64,000 nt of DNA from Aradus depressus (GCA_963662175.1 OY759214.1:77636037-77700036); one strand, 5' to 3'; positions 50,039 through 60,306 are shown, numbered from the stretch's first letter. Notes: generated by a model from the letters alone, not told the origin. Program-made: numbers and translations.

Positions 50039-51976
50039 TCACATTGAACTTCGCCCGGATTGGTGACCTGAACTCCGGAAAATAGCGTCTAGAAGGGGGG
50101 TTTGGTTAACTACCATTAGCGTTGCCGCCTTACCAGTAGTAGTGAAGGGGTTACCCATAGGGCCTACCACAACCCAACCAAAGATCGTTTTGAGAGCATT
50201 GGGATAACCGACAGGAGTAGATAAGGATTCTCCTACGAAAATCTCACTGAACAAATCGGCTCCTAGCAGAAAATCAATAGAACCCGGGTCCCCAAAAGAT
50301 GAATCCGCAAGGAAATAATTTTCAAAGTAATGCAGAACCTCTCGAGGTATAGGAGACATGGGCATTTTTGAAGTAATTTGAGGGATAACTATAGCTTTGG
50401 TTTTAAGTTGGGGCTGAAAAGAGGTTTTTGGGGTCAATAAACAATTCACCTGAAATTTCCCACCTCGGATCGGGCTATCGGTGAATCCGCACAACATCTG
50501 CGAGTTAACGTACTGTTTTAGGCCAAGCCTCTTGGCACATGCCGAAGTTATAAAAGACCGTTGAGCCCCACTATCTATTACCATTCGAATTTTTTGAAAA
50601 TCTCCCTTCGAATCTTTGATTCTAGCTTCAGCGGTACCTAAAAGGACACAAGGTTCGCCCCGCACCGATGAGGATAAAATTGCGCCTTTAGCTGAGGGAT
50701 CTTGTTTAGCCGGCGGGATTATTTGAGGATCAGGTTTATCTCTAGTGACAGAGGTGTCCTTTGTAAGAAAGTGAAGCAAAGAGTGATGTGGATGGTTACA
50801 TTTCCGACACCCAGACGATGAACACTTAGATCTGTTATGATGGGGGGAAAGACAATTAAAACAAAGCCTTAAACGTTTTACTTGAGCAAATCTTTCAGAT
50901 GGGCTCATGGATAAAAATGTATTACATCTGTACAAACGATGTTTTTCATTGCACAAAGAACAAGGAGACTGGAACCTCTCAGAGGCATCAGTCGACATGA
51001 AAATTTGTTTACGATTTTCGTTGGACTTGCAAGGAGGAGCGAAAGCAGAGGGCGCGCCCGACGTTAGATTCTCCGACTGAAGAAATACACTCTGTCGATG
51101 GACAAAATCGATTAAATTTTGCAAAGTGGGTAAATCGATTTTATTATGTTCAGTTTCAAATTTTTCCCTAGTTTTTTGATCTAATAATTTCAGGACGTAC
51201 GTTAATATTATGAAACCTGACTCGTCTTCAAGTTTCAAAGCCTGAAACGCTTGTGCGCTTTCCAAAACAACATTTGAGAATTGTTCTAAATATGATAAAT
51301 TGGATTTGAATGAAGACTTAAAGTTAAAGATATTTGTAAGAAAGTGGGTAGCCTGCAGTCGTTTGTTATCATACTTCTGCATGACTGTTTGCCACGCCTG
51401 AGAATAATATTGAGATGTTATAGGGATGGATGAGATAGTTTGTAAAGCTACCCCCTTTAACGATGTTTTAAGATAGTGAAACTTTTCTACATCTGATATT
51501 TCATTATTGAAGTGGATTAAGGAGATATAAGTGTCTCTAAATGAAGCCCAGGTGGCTAAGTCCCCTTGAAAGACGGGTAACTGAATGGTGGGTAACTTGC
51601 ATCTAGGACCCTGGGTCCTCCCAACCCCCGAACTGATAGACTGACCCAAAGACGTATCACCTGGCTCAATATCAAACGATAACGCCTCATAATAATACTC
51701 TCTGGTCATATTCCGTAATTGCGATATTAATTTTAATTCCTCACTTTTGCTCAAAGAATTTGCAATTCGCTTTGCCTCAGAAAATATTGAATTAAATTTT
51801 TCAAAAATGGAATCAATTCTAGAAAGGCGAGCTTTAAATATTTTTACATGAGTTTTGTCGGTGGCGACTGCTTGTCCTAATTTTTTAGTGTACATAATAT
51901 CACTATTCATGTCCTCTAATTCGTCAATAAGTTCCGCTAAAACAGATTCGTTACCTGTTTTTAATTTCGGCGGCAT
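50039..51976 (-). CDS. gag-pro: BEL/Pao Gag-protease polyprotein (pol separated by frameshift)
   Basis: 645 codons from ATG at 51976 (MPPKLKTGNES start). Order: an alpha-helical N-terminus; a DUF1759-like Gag core from about residue 125 (LPVFQGDLATWASFRDTY) to 300; Cys/His knuckles CSLCNEKHRLYRC, CFNCLSPHHNRSKC and CRKCNHPHH between 339 and 400. Then comes a retroviral-type aspartic protease (DUF1758-like) with the active-site DSGA at about 468, followed by a conserved region ending GWVVVGP. The frame stops at 50039. In BEL elements gag and pol normally form one frame, and the expected continuation is present in the next frame, so a small deletion near 50060-50080 separated them. Gag and protease themselves look intact. 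Confidence 0.93.
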   Translation of the reverse strand: MPPKLKTGNESVLAELIDELEDMNSDIMYTKKLGQAVATDKTHVKIFKARLSRIDSIFEKFNSIFSEAKRIANSLSKSEELKLISQLRNMTREYYYEALSFDIEPGDTSLGQSISSGVGRTQGPRCKLPTIQLPVFQGDLATWASFRDTYISLIHFNNEISDVEKFHYLKTSLKGVALQTISSIPITSQYYSQAWQTVMQKYDNKRLQATHFLTNIFNFKSSFKSNLSYLEQFSNVVLESAQAFQALKLEDESGFIILTYVLKLLDQKTREKFETEHNKIDLPTLQNLIDFVHRQSVFLQSENLTSGAPSAFAPPCKSNENRKQIFMSTDASERFQSPCSLCNEKHRLYRCNTFLSMSPSERFAQVKRLRLCFNCLSPHHNRSKCSSSGCRKCNHPHHSLLHFLTKDTSVTRDKPDPQIIPPAKQDPSAKGAILSSSVRGEPCVLLGTAEARIKDSKGDFQKIRMVIDSGAQRSFITSACAKRLGLKQYVNSQMLCGFTDSPIRGGKFQVNCLLTPKTSFQPQLKTKAIVIPQITSKMPMSPIPREVLHYFENYFLADSSFGDPGSIDFLLGADLFSEIFVGESLSTPVGYPNALKTIFGWVVVGPMGNPFTTTGKAATLMVVNQTPLLDAIFRSSGHQSGRSSM

Positions 51977-52161
51977 GATCAAAAATTATATATATATTAT
52001 CTAGAGAAAAAGAGGTTAAAAAAAATCAATTAGAGAAAAACAAAAGAACAAGGAAGAAAACAAGGTGATTTAGGACGGGTTATAAATTAATTAGTATTAT
52101 ATTAAACACGGCCGGCCAAATCACTATGCTAATATTAATTATTACAAATAAGCCAATTGCC

Positions 52162-52179
52162 ATCCGGCCCGGAGGACCA
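52162..52179 (-). promoter_or_regulatory. Primer-binding site, tRNA-Tyr-like
   Basis: On the minus strand TGGTCCTCCGGGCCGGAT begins two bases inside the 5' LTR. It matches the 3' end of insect tRNA-Tyr (as I remember the Drosophila sequence) at about 16 of 18 positions, including the terminal TGG. Confidence 0.7.
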
Positions 52180-52181
52180 TA

Positions 52182-52665
52182 TGTTATTACCTAGAGCAAG
52201 TAAATAATATAATTGAGAGAAGGTAATTGAAAACAAAATAAAGTGGACTGTATATAGGTTAACGAAACAAATTATAATAATGAAAAAAAATACTAAACAA
52301 ATGGAAACAAAACGAAACAATTAATTAAATTTAAGAAATGATAAAATAAATGATACTAAAATGTCCGGGGTAGGTGAGCGGTCGCGTGGAGACGCCAAGG
52401 AGCTGCCTCGTCACAATGCGTCTGGGTTGAGGGTCCGTCTTCTGGGGCTTCTTGACCAATACCTGCAGCAAGGGCTGAGGGCAGGCACTGGTCGAGGTGG
52501 TGACTGCACTTGACTCGTCCGACCGGTCAGGTTAACTGAACTACAATGGCCACCGTGACCTCTAGTGGCCACTATACAAAGTACATGCACTTTACACATG
52601 GCGTCACCCCCTCCACATATACCCCATAGTCTTTATAAAGTTTATTTCACTTTTCGGCCTTAACA
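52182..52665 (-). repeat. BEL/Pao 5' LTR (484 bp)
   Basis: Begins TGTTATTACCTAGAGC and ends GGCCTTAACA on the + strand. It lacks the 46-bp segment present in the other LTR and differs at scattered bases. Confidence 0.92.
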
Positions 52666-52670
52666 GTTAA

Positions 52671-53298
52671 ATTATTATTATTATTAATTTGTAATTACTT
52701 ATTTTATTTATTAATGTTATTTATTTAGTTTGTTAAAGGTTCCTTAATATGTGTCATTATTGTTTTATATGTAAATTCTTTTATATGTGTCATTAATATG
52801 TTAATATTGTAAAAGTAATGGTCACTGGCCCAATTGTATAGGGGTGATCCCTTTAAACAATAAAAATTATTATTTATTAATTTTATTATATGACCTTGTA
52901 GTTAAAACCCTGACATGAGTCATCTAACTAATTTAAAAAAAAAAAACTATTGGATAAATAATCGGTTAATGGAAAAGAAGAGAATAATTTTTTAGGTTCT
53001 CAAAGTGTTGCGTCACTGAGAAAACACGATTTAAAAACATCTTGAAATCTTTACACCCGACTGGTGAAATAACTATGAACAAAGTGAGTAATAAAATATG
53101 TGGCGTCATTTACTATTATTTTTTGATTATTCTTGTCTAATTAAATTCTCAAAGTTTATTGCCTCCATAATGGTACAAAGTACTCAATGCCAAATTCAAA
53201 AATTGAAAGTTTGGCTGCTATTTGTTTTAACTGTATAAGGCTGATGGCCGACAGGCGAATTGTCCTTAAAAAATTATATAAATAATAACAATATATTT
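52671..53298. other. AT-rich spacer with SINE-A trace
   Basis: No gene recognised. At 52889-52924 a short SINE-A tail (TATGACCTTGTAGTTAAAAC, ACATGAGTCAT) remains. Confidence 0.5.
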
Positions 53299-53299
53299 G

Positions 53300-53762
53300 G
53301 TACTCCCTTCATCTTGGAATATCAGGTTTCAAGGTACCCTGAATACGTTTTGTACATTTTCCCGAACATTGTGAGCCCTCTATCTCGATTGTAGCTATGA
53401 ATTTGAGATTTGAAAATATGTCACATACTAAGATCTAGATTTTGGCCGGTAAAATTTACAAGATACCGCTTATATTTACAGCCTAATCTAAAACCTCTTC
53501 AAATAAAAGTTGTAGAGAAAACTTAAAGGCACATAGTATATGCTGAACAATTTATCGCAGCTTTCTCCGTTTGCGAAATATATGCCAAAAACTACCCTAA
53601 AATTCATTTAGAAAGCAATTTTTTAAGGCATTTGCTTGATTTACACCAAAACGTGTAGTCCTATCGAATAATTAGTTTGTACCAAAAATATTCCTTATTA
53701 AATTGCCAATAAAACAATGCCCTCAAATAAGAGATAGGACCAATACGAACCAAATTATACTG
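53300..53762 (+). repeat. Rep-F element
   Basis: TTCAAGGTACCCTGAATACG, ATTGTAGCTATGAATTTGAG, AGATTTTGGCC, TTGTAGAGAAAAC and GTAGTCCTATCGAATAATTAG in the family order; the hairpin end is lost. Confidence 0.65.
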
Positions 53763-54079
53763 CTGGCTTTAACTACGAGGTCATATCGCCTACTATCAAA
53801 GTGCTCTTTCGTCATGCGGGGGACATGAGCTCGACTCTACTGTGGGAGTCATAAATTTTGCCTACCCTAAATTTATTATTCACCTAGGCAGGGGTCTTTA
53901 ACGAGTACGTGACATCGTACAGGCTCGGGACCATCACTTAACGTCCCATCCGAAGAACGGCTTGCTTAAGTTTATTTTACCTCCCTGATAAAATAAACTA
54001 AGGGCCTCGGTCGGGTTTGGAACCCACGTTCTTGAGCTCAAAAGCTAAGCACGCATACCACTGAGCTACCGGCGCCCTC
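53763..54079 (-). mobile_element. SINE-A copy, tail missing
   Basis: TGGCTTTAACTACGAGGTC to GAGCTACCGGCGCCCTC in reverse. Confidence 0.9.
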
Positions 54080-54234
54080 TATTTAGTAATTTTTAAGTTG
54101 CTACGTAAAGCTAAAACATTTAAAATATCTACTTATTATCGCTAGTTGTAATAAAAAGATAAAATGAAAAATATATATATGTCCAGTACATTACTTCATA
54201 TAATTCCAGTTTGAAACTGAGAGCAGGGAAGGGG

Positions 54235-54310
54235 AGAGAGTATGGTATGTGTAAAAGTGGTTGGTATAAGAAAGTCCTGTTATGACCACAATTTTTCTTA
54301 TACTTATAAA
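54235..54310 (-). repeat. Rep-G fragment
   Basis: GGGAGAGAGTATGG, TGTAAAAGTGGTTGGTATAA and GAAAGTCCTGTTATGACCAC, reverse of the family. Confidence 0.6.
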
Positions 54311-54344
54311 ATAAACGTATAAAGAATCCACAGTTCCAAGAACA

Positions 54345-55140
54345 TTTTACTTCCCCATTTATACGAAGTATAGGGGAAGTTATGTAATCAATCAAAAGTT
54401 CGATACGGAGTTTCCAACGGAATTTCATGTTTTCCGATCTCTAGTTTCTAAATATATATTAAAAAAAAAAAAACTAATAACTGCCGTTGTAATGAATGTT
54501 TCAATACAAAATGTCATATGTGATTTCAAAACCCTATAAATACGACATTAATTTTCAGCGGAATTGGCAGAAGGGTAGGGAACTGAATTCAAAAACCCTC
54601 ATAACTGCCTGAGAGCGCCGGTAGCTCAGTGGTATGCGTGCTTGTCTTTTGAGCACAAGAACGGGGGTTCGTAACCCGACTGCGGGCCCTTAGTTTATTT
54701 TACCTGGGAGGTAAAATAAACTTAAGCACGCCGTCCTTCGGATGGGACGTTAAGCGATGGTCCTGAGCCTGTACGATGTCAGGTACTCGTTAAAGACCCC
54801 TACCCTAGGTGAATAAAGATTTAGGGTAGGCAAAATTTAGGACTCCCACAGTAGAGTCGGGCTCATGTCCACCAGAGTGACGAAAGAGCGCTCTGGTAGT
54901 AGGCGATATGACCTCGTAGTTAAAGCCCGGGCATGAGTCATAAAACCTAACCTAACCTCATAACTGCCCATGTAAAATTTATCGACACAAAATTTAGTAT
55001 GAGGATTTAGGAGCCCCTATGTAAGTCAACTGTCGAATATTACAGCAAATGGTCGACTGGTTTTGGGGGGGAGCAAAAAGTTAATAGATTAATTCGTTCT
55101 GGGGAAGCACATTGCCGGTGATTCAACGACGACTTTTTAT
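54345..55140 (-). repeat. Rep-C element, complete, split by SINE-A
   Basis: Best complete copy: the hairpin end (ACTTCCCCATTTATACGAAG, TATAGGGGAAGTTATGTAATC) at 54345-54390, one unit and a partial second, and the other end GGGGAAGCACATTGCCGGTG, ATTCAACGACG at 55105-55135. Removing the SINE-A and one TSD leaves about 430 bp. Confidence 0.8.
54610..54958 (+). mobile_element. SINE-A copy, full length with TSD
   Basis: TGAGAGCGCCGGTAGC to AAAACCTAACCTAACCT. CATAACTGCC at 54600-54609 is repeated at 54959-54968. Confidence 0.92.
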
Positions 55141-55665
55141 CTTTCAAAAGTAAGTTTAGGATTACAAATTTTAATTATTTCGAGTCTAAGACATTCTAAG
55201 TTAAATGTGCTGTGCTGGCTCAACATTAAAATTAGTTATTATCCATAAATTGAAAAGTTATTATATAAGTTTAGAACAACTATCGTTAAGTTCACAGCAA
55301 GTTTCAATTACAATTGGAATTCTATGTATTTTACGAGAGTTGGAAAGCCGATAAGCAATGTTTTTGATCACTGAGGCGGAATAGCATCTCCGATAGTTGA
55401 AAGTTCGTGATAATTTTTATAAGGTTTTAATTATTTTAATGTTCGAAGTCAATCTCAATGATTTAAAATTTCATATATTATGTTTAAAATGGTCCTAATG
55501 AAGAGTTGCCTTCTTCTCTGAGGTCATTCTAAACTACTTCTATGTCAAAAGCCTCCTCATGGTTGCTGCACGTTGCAATAGTCGTGACATCGTAAACAAA
55601 CAAATCAGCTATAATTGTTAACAATTATCTCAGTTGCAAAAATATAATGAAAACAAAAAATATGT
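55141..55665. other. Unassigned DNA
   Basis: No gene recognised. Confidence 0.4.
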
Positions 55666-55770
55666 AATGTGACCATAATAGTATTTTATTATACCAAAGG
55701 TCTTCTCAAAATCATTTCATACTGATATTACTGGGTGTATGACAGTAATGTGTTGGCCGTTTTATTTCTT
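55665..55770 (+). repeat. Rep-G element, partial
   Basis: GTGACCATAATAGTATTTTAT, TATACCAAAGGTCTTC, CTCAAAATCATTTCATACTG and ATTACTGGGTGTATGACAG. Confidence 0.6.
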
Positions 55771-55892
55771 TCATTGTGCAACAGTAATTCATAACCACAT
55801 CAAACTTATAATAATAAAAATGCGTTGCTATGCGGTACAATTTACACATTACCGAGATTCATTATACATATATATATATATATATATATTAT

Positions 55893-55903
55893 AAATTGAT
55901 ATT
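55893..55903 (+). repeat. Target-site duplication, left copy
   Basis: AAATTGATATT, repeated at 56259-56269. Confidence 0.9.
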
Positions 55904-56258
55904 AGAGGGCGCCGGTAGCTCAGTGGTATGCGTGCTTGACTTCTGAGCTAAAGAACGTGGGTTCGTAACCCGACTGAGGCCCTTAGTTTATTTTACCTGG
56001 GAGGTAAAATAAACTTAAGCACGCCGTCCTTCGGATGGGGCGTTAAGCGATGGTCCCGAGCCTGTACAATGTCAGGTACACGTTAAAGACCCCTGCCCTA
56101 GGTGAATAAAAATTTAGGATAGCCAAAATTTAGGACTCCCACAGTAGAGTCAGGCTCATGTCTACCAGAGTCACGAAAGAGCGCTCTGGTAGTAGGCGAT
56201 ATGACCTCGTAGTTAAAGCCCGGGCATGAGTCATAAAACCTAACCTATAACCTAACCT
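55904..56258 (+). mobile_element. SINE-A copy with expanded tail
   Basis: AGAGGGCGCCGGTAGCTCAG to the tail AAAACCTAACCTATAACCTAACCT (two blocks of the pentamer). The longer, imperfect tail shows that the CCTAA repeat number varies between copies. Confidence 0.93.
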
Positions 56259-56277
56259 AAATTGATATTTGTTATAC

Positions 56278-56565
56278 ATTCTTTGAACAGCTATAACTTT
56301 GTTAGTAGGCGATTGGAAATTTAATAAGGAACATTTTAGTTAAGAACCAATTTTTCGATAGAGCTAACCATTTTCGCGTAAATACAGAAAACGTCTAATA
56401 ATAAGGTATTTCACAATGACATTACAAGACATTTTTCGGCATGTAACTCGCAAACCAGGGGACCCGGATAAATTGTCTCATATAAAATGTGCCTTTTAGT
56501 TTTCTCCAGACATTTTTTTTGTAGAGTTTTTTTATTAGATCATAAATAGAGCCCAGATTCCCGTG
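56278..56565 (-). repeat. Rep-F element, reverse, partial
   Basis: ACAGCTATAACTTTGTTAG, GGAAATTTAATAAGGAAC, CGATAGAGCTAACC and TAGATCATAAATAGAGCCC. Confidence 0.6.
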
Positions 56566-56778
56566 CAATTGCATTTTTTTTTTTGCTTGAAATCATTAAA
56601 TAAAAATGTATTTTTGCGAATTAAGACATCCTGATTAATATACATAAATTTTATTTTGCACAAAATTGGATATTTTAAACTTTTTTGGGAAAATTGCACG
56701 TTTAAAGTTTTTATTGCACAAAACTTTGTCGTAATTAGAAAATGTATTTCTTTATTTATTTCCTTTCTTCTTTTCCAG

Positions 56779-56962
56779 TTTAGAAAAAAAAATCCCTGAT
56801 ATGACCAAGTACAATGCGGCCATAAATGGTGAAGATATTGGATTGGATCTACAATCTGACATTATAAGTAGCTACGAAAAATGCCCCATCACAGGCGTCA
56901 GCGTCGAGAGATCATTTTCCCAGCTAAAACATATACTTTGCGACAGGCAGCACAGATTTTAA
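56779..56962 (+). pseudogene. hAT transposase C-terminal exon
   Basis: After a good acceptor (TTCTTCTTTTCCAG, AG at 56777-56778) a frame is open to TAA at 56960. The C-terminal part CPITGVSVERSFSQLKHILC and DRQHRF is the hAT dimerisation motif (SxERSFSxLKxILxDRR). Acidic residues precede it (NGEDIGLDLQSDI). The presence of an acceptor suggests either an intron-bearing hAT element or a host gene using a hAT domain. No upstream exon was found here and both flanks are repeats, so it is most likely a remnant. Confidence 0.6.
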
Positions 56963-57230
56963 GACAAAAATTTTGAAATGTTTTAGTGGCAAATTTTAAC
57001 GCATCAAATGCTTAATTAAAAAATATATATCAATTTAATTGAAGTCAAATTCTCGGCCTCGAGTAATGTGGTGAACTGCTTTGTATTTTATATAGTATTT
57101 TTTTAAAATGAAAAATGTATACATATACGGTTTTGTAATTAAAACATGGAGGTAAAAAAAAATTGTGTTTTGAGTAAGTATTTTTTATATGGTATAAATA
57201 AATGGCTTCAGGCTATTTATTTTGTAGATT

Positions 57231-57241
57231 TATTTTTAAAC
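57231..57241 (+). repeat. Target-site duplication, left copy
   Basis: TATTTTTAAAC, repeated at 57567-57577. Confidence 0.85.
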
Positions 57242-57566
57242 ACTCAGAGGGCGCCGGTAGCTCAGTGGTATGCGTGCTTGCCTTCTGAGCTCAAGAACGT
57301 ATTTTATCTGGGAGGTAAAATAAAATTAAGTGAGCCGTCCTTCGGATGGGACGTTAAGCGATGGTCCCGAGCCTGTACGATGTCAGGTACTCGTTAAAGA
57401 CCCCTGCTCTAGGTGAATAAAAATTTAGGGTAGGCAAAATTTAGGACTCTCACAGTAGAGTCGGGCTCATGTCCACCAGAGTGACGAAAGAGCGCTCTGG
57501 TAGTAGGTGATATGACCTCGTAGTTAAAGCCCGGGCATGAGTCATAAAATCTAAACTTAAAAAACC
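57242..57566 (+). mobile_element. SINE-A copy with deletion of the B-box region
   Basis: Head GGCGCCGGTAGCTCAGTGG runs to TCAAGAACGT, then jumps to ATTTTATCTGGGAGG. The rest is intact to the tail, which has decayed to AAAATCTAAACTTAAAAAACC. Being without a B box, this copy should not be transcribed by RNA polymerase III. Confidence 0.9.
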
Positions 57567-57744
57567 TATTTTTAAACCCTACCCAATTTTATGCTGAAAA
57601 AAAAAGTTCTTTAATTCACAAATTAAATCCAATTTTTTTTTTTTTTTTCGCAGAAAAACAGTTAATGGCCGGATTTAATTTTTAGTTGCACGTTTTGGCC
57701 TTTTTATTGCGTGTTTTTTAATTTTTTTACTGCACGAAATCCGA

Positions 57745-57925
57745 GCTCTAGTCATAAATATAACCGGTATCTAATAACGTGTACTTAGTCCCCGAAGTAA
57801 ACTAAAGTTAATTTTCATTTGATTTCGGCAAAAATCTAATCAGATCTAATTAAGCAAATGTGGCATCTTCAAATTTCAAGTTCAAAGTTATAAATGTTTC
57901 TCCGTTAGAGCGCTCACAAAGCAGA
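57745..57925 (-). repeat. Rep-F element, reverse, partial
   Basis: CATAAATATAACCGGTATC, TTTCGGCAAAAATCTAATC, AAATTTCAAGTTCAAAG and AGAGCGCTCACAAAG. Confidence 0.6.
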
Positions 57926-58215
57926 GACAGACGGTCAAAACGTGGTCTTCACGTTGTCCACTACTCCAGTAGTGCAGAAAAAGTTGCAGACACCAAAACT
58001 AATTGCATACGACAAGAATGCATTGTTAAATGCAGTTGTCTAATGTTTTATTCTAGGCAGGGATCAATTATTATGCCATTTTAAACGATAACCATTTCAC
58101 TGTAACAAACTGTAGAAAATTAGTAGAAGAAATTCACTACCAGATTTTAAATTGATTATATTATACACCACATTAAAAAATAATAATAATTATGTTGAGG
58201 AAATAATGGTCGATC
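57926..58215 (+). repeat. Dispersed repeat shared with 60.66 and 62.0-62.2 kb
   Basis: TAGTGCAGAAAAAGTTGCAG, ATTATGCCATTTTAAACG, CATTTCACTGTAACAAACTG and GAAGAAATTCACTACCAG recur in the same order near 60675 and 62060-62150. Unassigned family, non-coding. Confidence 0.65.
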
Positions 58216-58418
58216 GCTGGACTTCTCTCTGGTGTGTTTATAAGTCGATAAGTCGATCCTGTCAGTAATACGATTTTTCTCACCGGCTTCAACTTTGAAA
58301 AAAAAAACGACTATGTCGAAAATGTGTAAGCCAGCCAACGTAAATAAATTATTAGGTATATTTATAAGAAAGTAGTTTTTATTTTATACTCGCAACATTT
58401 CATTTATTAATTAAAACT

Positions 58419-58428
58419 AAAATTCCGC
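58419..58428 (+). repeat. Target-site duplication of the LINE, left
   Basis: AAAATTCCGC; the right copy follows the poly-A at 58840-58849 (ambiguous with the A run; TTCCGC is unequivocal). Confidence 0.75.
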
Positions 58429-58843
58429 TCAGCCAAAAAATCAAACATACAACGCCTTCAGTCAATACAATCCATCATACTACGCCACATTGCCAATGCA
58501 CCATTTTACGTTTCCAACCTCACATTACATAATGACCTCAATATCCCATTTGTACCTTCTGTTATCAAGACACGATATCAAAATTTTCACGACAAACTCC
58601 ATCATCACGCCAATCCACTTATACAAGAATTGTCTACAAACATTCTCCCCACAAATCCACCACGACGCCTCAAGCGGATATGGCAGAGGGACCTGCTCCA
58701 GGACTAGCCTGGACTCCTCTTCGGTCACGTACCTCAGCAGTACAGCCACGCACCTGACACTGCTCTATTTATCACAATTGCTAATGGCAAATGTTATTAT
58801 GCCGTTGTAAATATATAAATAAAAAAAAAAAAAAAAAAAAAAA
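58429..58843 (+). mobile_element. LINE-J 3' end, 5' truncated, with poly-A
   Basis: The frame from about 58429 reads AKKSNIQRLQSIQSIILRHI, ANAPFYVSNLTLHNDLNIPF and then NPPRRLKRIWQRDLL. This is the characteristic tail of jockey-like LINE polyproteins. A short 3' UTR and 23 A (58821-58843) follow. The duplication of TTCCGC on both sides gives exact borders. Its reading frame is undamaged, so it is among the youngest insertions here. Confidence 0.9.
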
Positions 58844-58844
58844 T

Positions 58845-59450
58845 TCCGCAATGTTATCCTCAAATGTATACTCAGAGTAAAATTGCATTTTTCATTTCAT
58901 AAAATGAAAATTTTATGTTACTAAAAGAAATTGGTACTTTATGAAGGAAACTTTATTACCTTATAAATAAATGGGCGGATAATGTCTAGTTTATAGTCTT
59001 ATTTTTTATTAAATGGAAACCCGACATAGACCATAAAATATCATTTTCTGAAGTAAATGAAAATATATGTGGAGAAATAAAAAAACAATTATCTACATAT
59101 ATTATGCACAAGTTGTGGTACCCAGTGTTGTTTGGGAATTTCACTTTCTTTCATGCAATTTTGTGCACATGTTATGTCATTACAATAAGTTTCATTATTT
59201 TATGTTATTTTAATTAGACGAATCCCTGGCTAAAGCCTCGAAAGGTAATATCTACAGAGATTTAGGTAGATGGAAAAATGTGAAGTAGATGAAAAACGCA
59301 TTAGGTTTCAAGACATTTTATCCAAAAATAATTAAGGGAATGATTCCACGCAAAATGACATCTTTAGTCCTTTCTTAACCTAAACACTCAAAATATATAT
59401 TTAAAAATGTGGTCGGTGAATCAGCGACAATACCTCGCAATGTCAGGTCT
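58845..59450. other. AT-rich spacer
   Basis: No gene or known element recognised. Confidence 0.45.
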
Positions 59451-59454
59451 TTAT

Positions 59455-59810
59455 CGCCATTCAAAATTCATATGAAAAGATTTTTGATTAGTTCATAAAT
59501 ATAAGCGGTATCTTGTATATAATGTGCTCAGGTCCTCAGGTAAAGTGGTCTTAATTTTCGTCCGATTTCAGCCAAAATGAAATCAGATGTAAATCAACAC
59601 ATGTGACATATTCATTTAAAATTTCAAGTTCATATCTACAATCTTTGTGTAAGAGTGCTCACAAAGTACCAAACAATCACATACACACAAGCAGACATCA
59701 TCGCGAAAATGGTCAATTCATGTTCAGGGTTGAAATGTGAAATTCCGTTGAAAACGTGACCTCGGAATTTTGCACAATTACACTATTTCCTTATACTGAA
59801 ATTATTAGAT
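59455..59810 (-). repeat. Rep-F element, reverse
   Basis: TTATCGCCATTCAAAATTC, GTTCATAAATATAAGCGG, TTCGTCCGATTTCAGCC, AAATTTCAAGTTCATATC and AACGTGACCTCGGAATTTTG, ending at TTATACTGAAATTATTAG. Confidence 0.65.
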
Positions 59811-59910
59811 TGTAAAAATATGTCAAAACAAAAGTAGGTGAAGAAAGTTACGTAAATAAAAATTCAACATTATCTTCATTTCATCTCATTCCTGCTCTCT
59901 TCCGCTGAGC

Positions 59911-60096
59911 TTTTTTTTTTTGCCTTATGTACGATGAATATTAGCTATGCCTCTATAAAGGTGTTATATTTGGTAATAAGGCGCCGGGAGGGAGTTCTAT
60001 ATATCAAATAAAACTCCCTCCTAGACGGGATTCGAACCCGCAACCATGGTATGGCCATATGACTAATGGCCCTACGCTCTCGCTTCCATGGTCCTC
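59911..60096 (-). mobile_element. SINE-B copy 5, diverged
   Basis: Poly-T at 59911-59921, GGGAGGGAGTTCTAT, GGGATTCGAACCCGCAACC and the head end GCTTCCATGGTCC. Several substitutions in the tRNA part. Confidence 0.85.
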
Positions 60097-60306
60097 TTTG
60101 CGCACCTAAGTGAACAGGAAATCCATGGATAACATCATCAATGTAGTATTCTCAACTCAAACCGGTTGCCAACTTGCCCAGTGCCCACATTAAAAGAACG
60201 TTTAACGATCTTTTTAAGTTCTAACTTTGAACGTATAGATAGATATCAGAAATTATTGTAAGGACGACTATCTAGGTAGTTAAGAAGAGTCAAGGAAAAT
60301 AATTTA

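Larger units (their letters stand above)
47698..52665 (-). mobile_element. BEL/Pao LTR retrotransposon with internal deletion
   Basis: Complete-ended 4968-bp element on the minus strand: two LTRs, 5-bp GTTAA duplication, primer site next to the 5' LTR (52162-52179) and purine-rich tract next to the 3' LTR. The internal region encodes gag, protease, a stub of reverse transcriptase and a nearly complete integrase. The catalytic half of RT and all RNase H are missing. It cannot transpose alone, but the cis signals look intact, so it could have been mobilised by a relative. Gag and pol frames are broken by small indels. Confidence 0.93.

Noticed and set aside
55904..56258. Interstitial telomere array (CCTAACCTAACCT)
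   Set aside because: The pentamers occur only as two to four units at SINE-A ends, bounded by TSDs, so they are SINE tails and not telomeric tracts.
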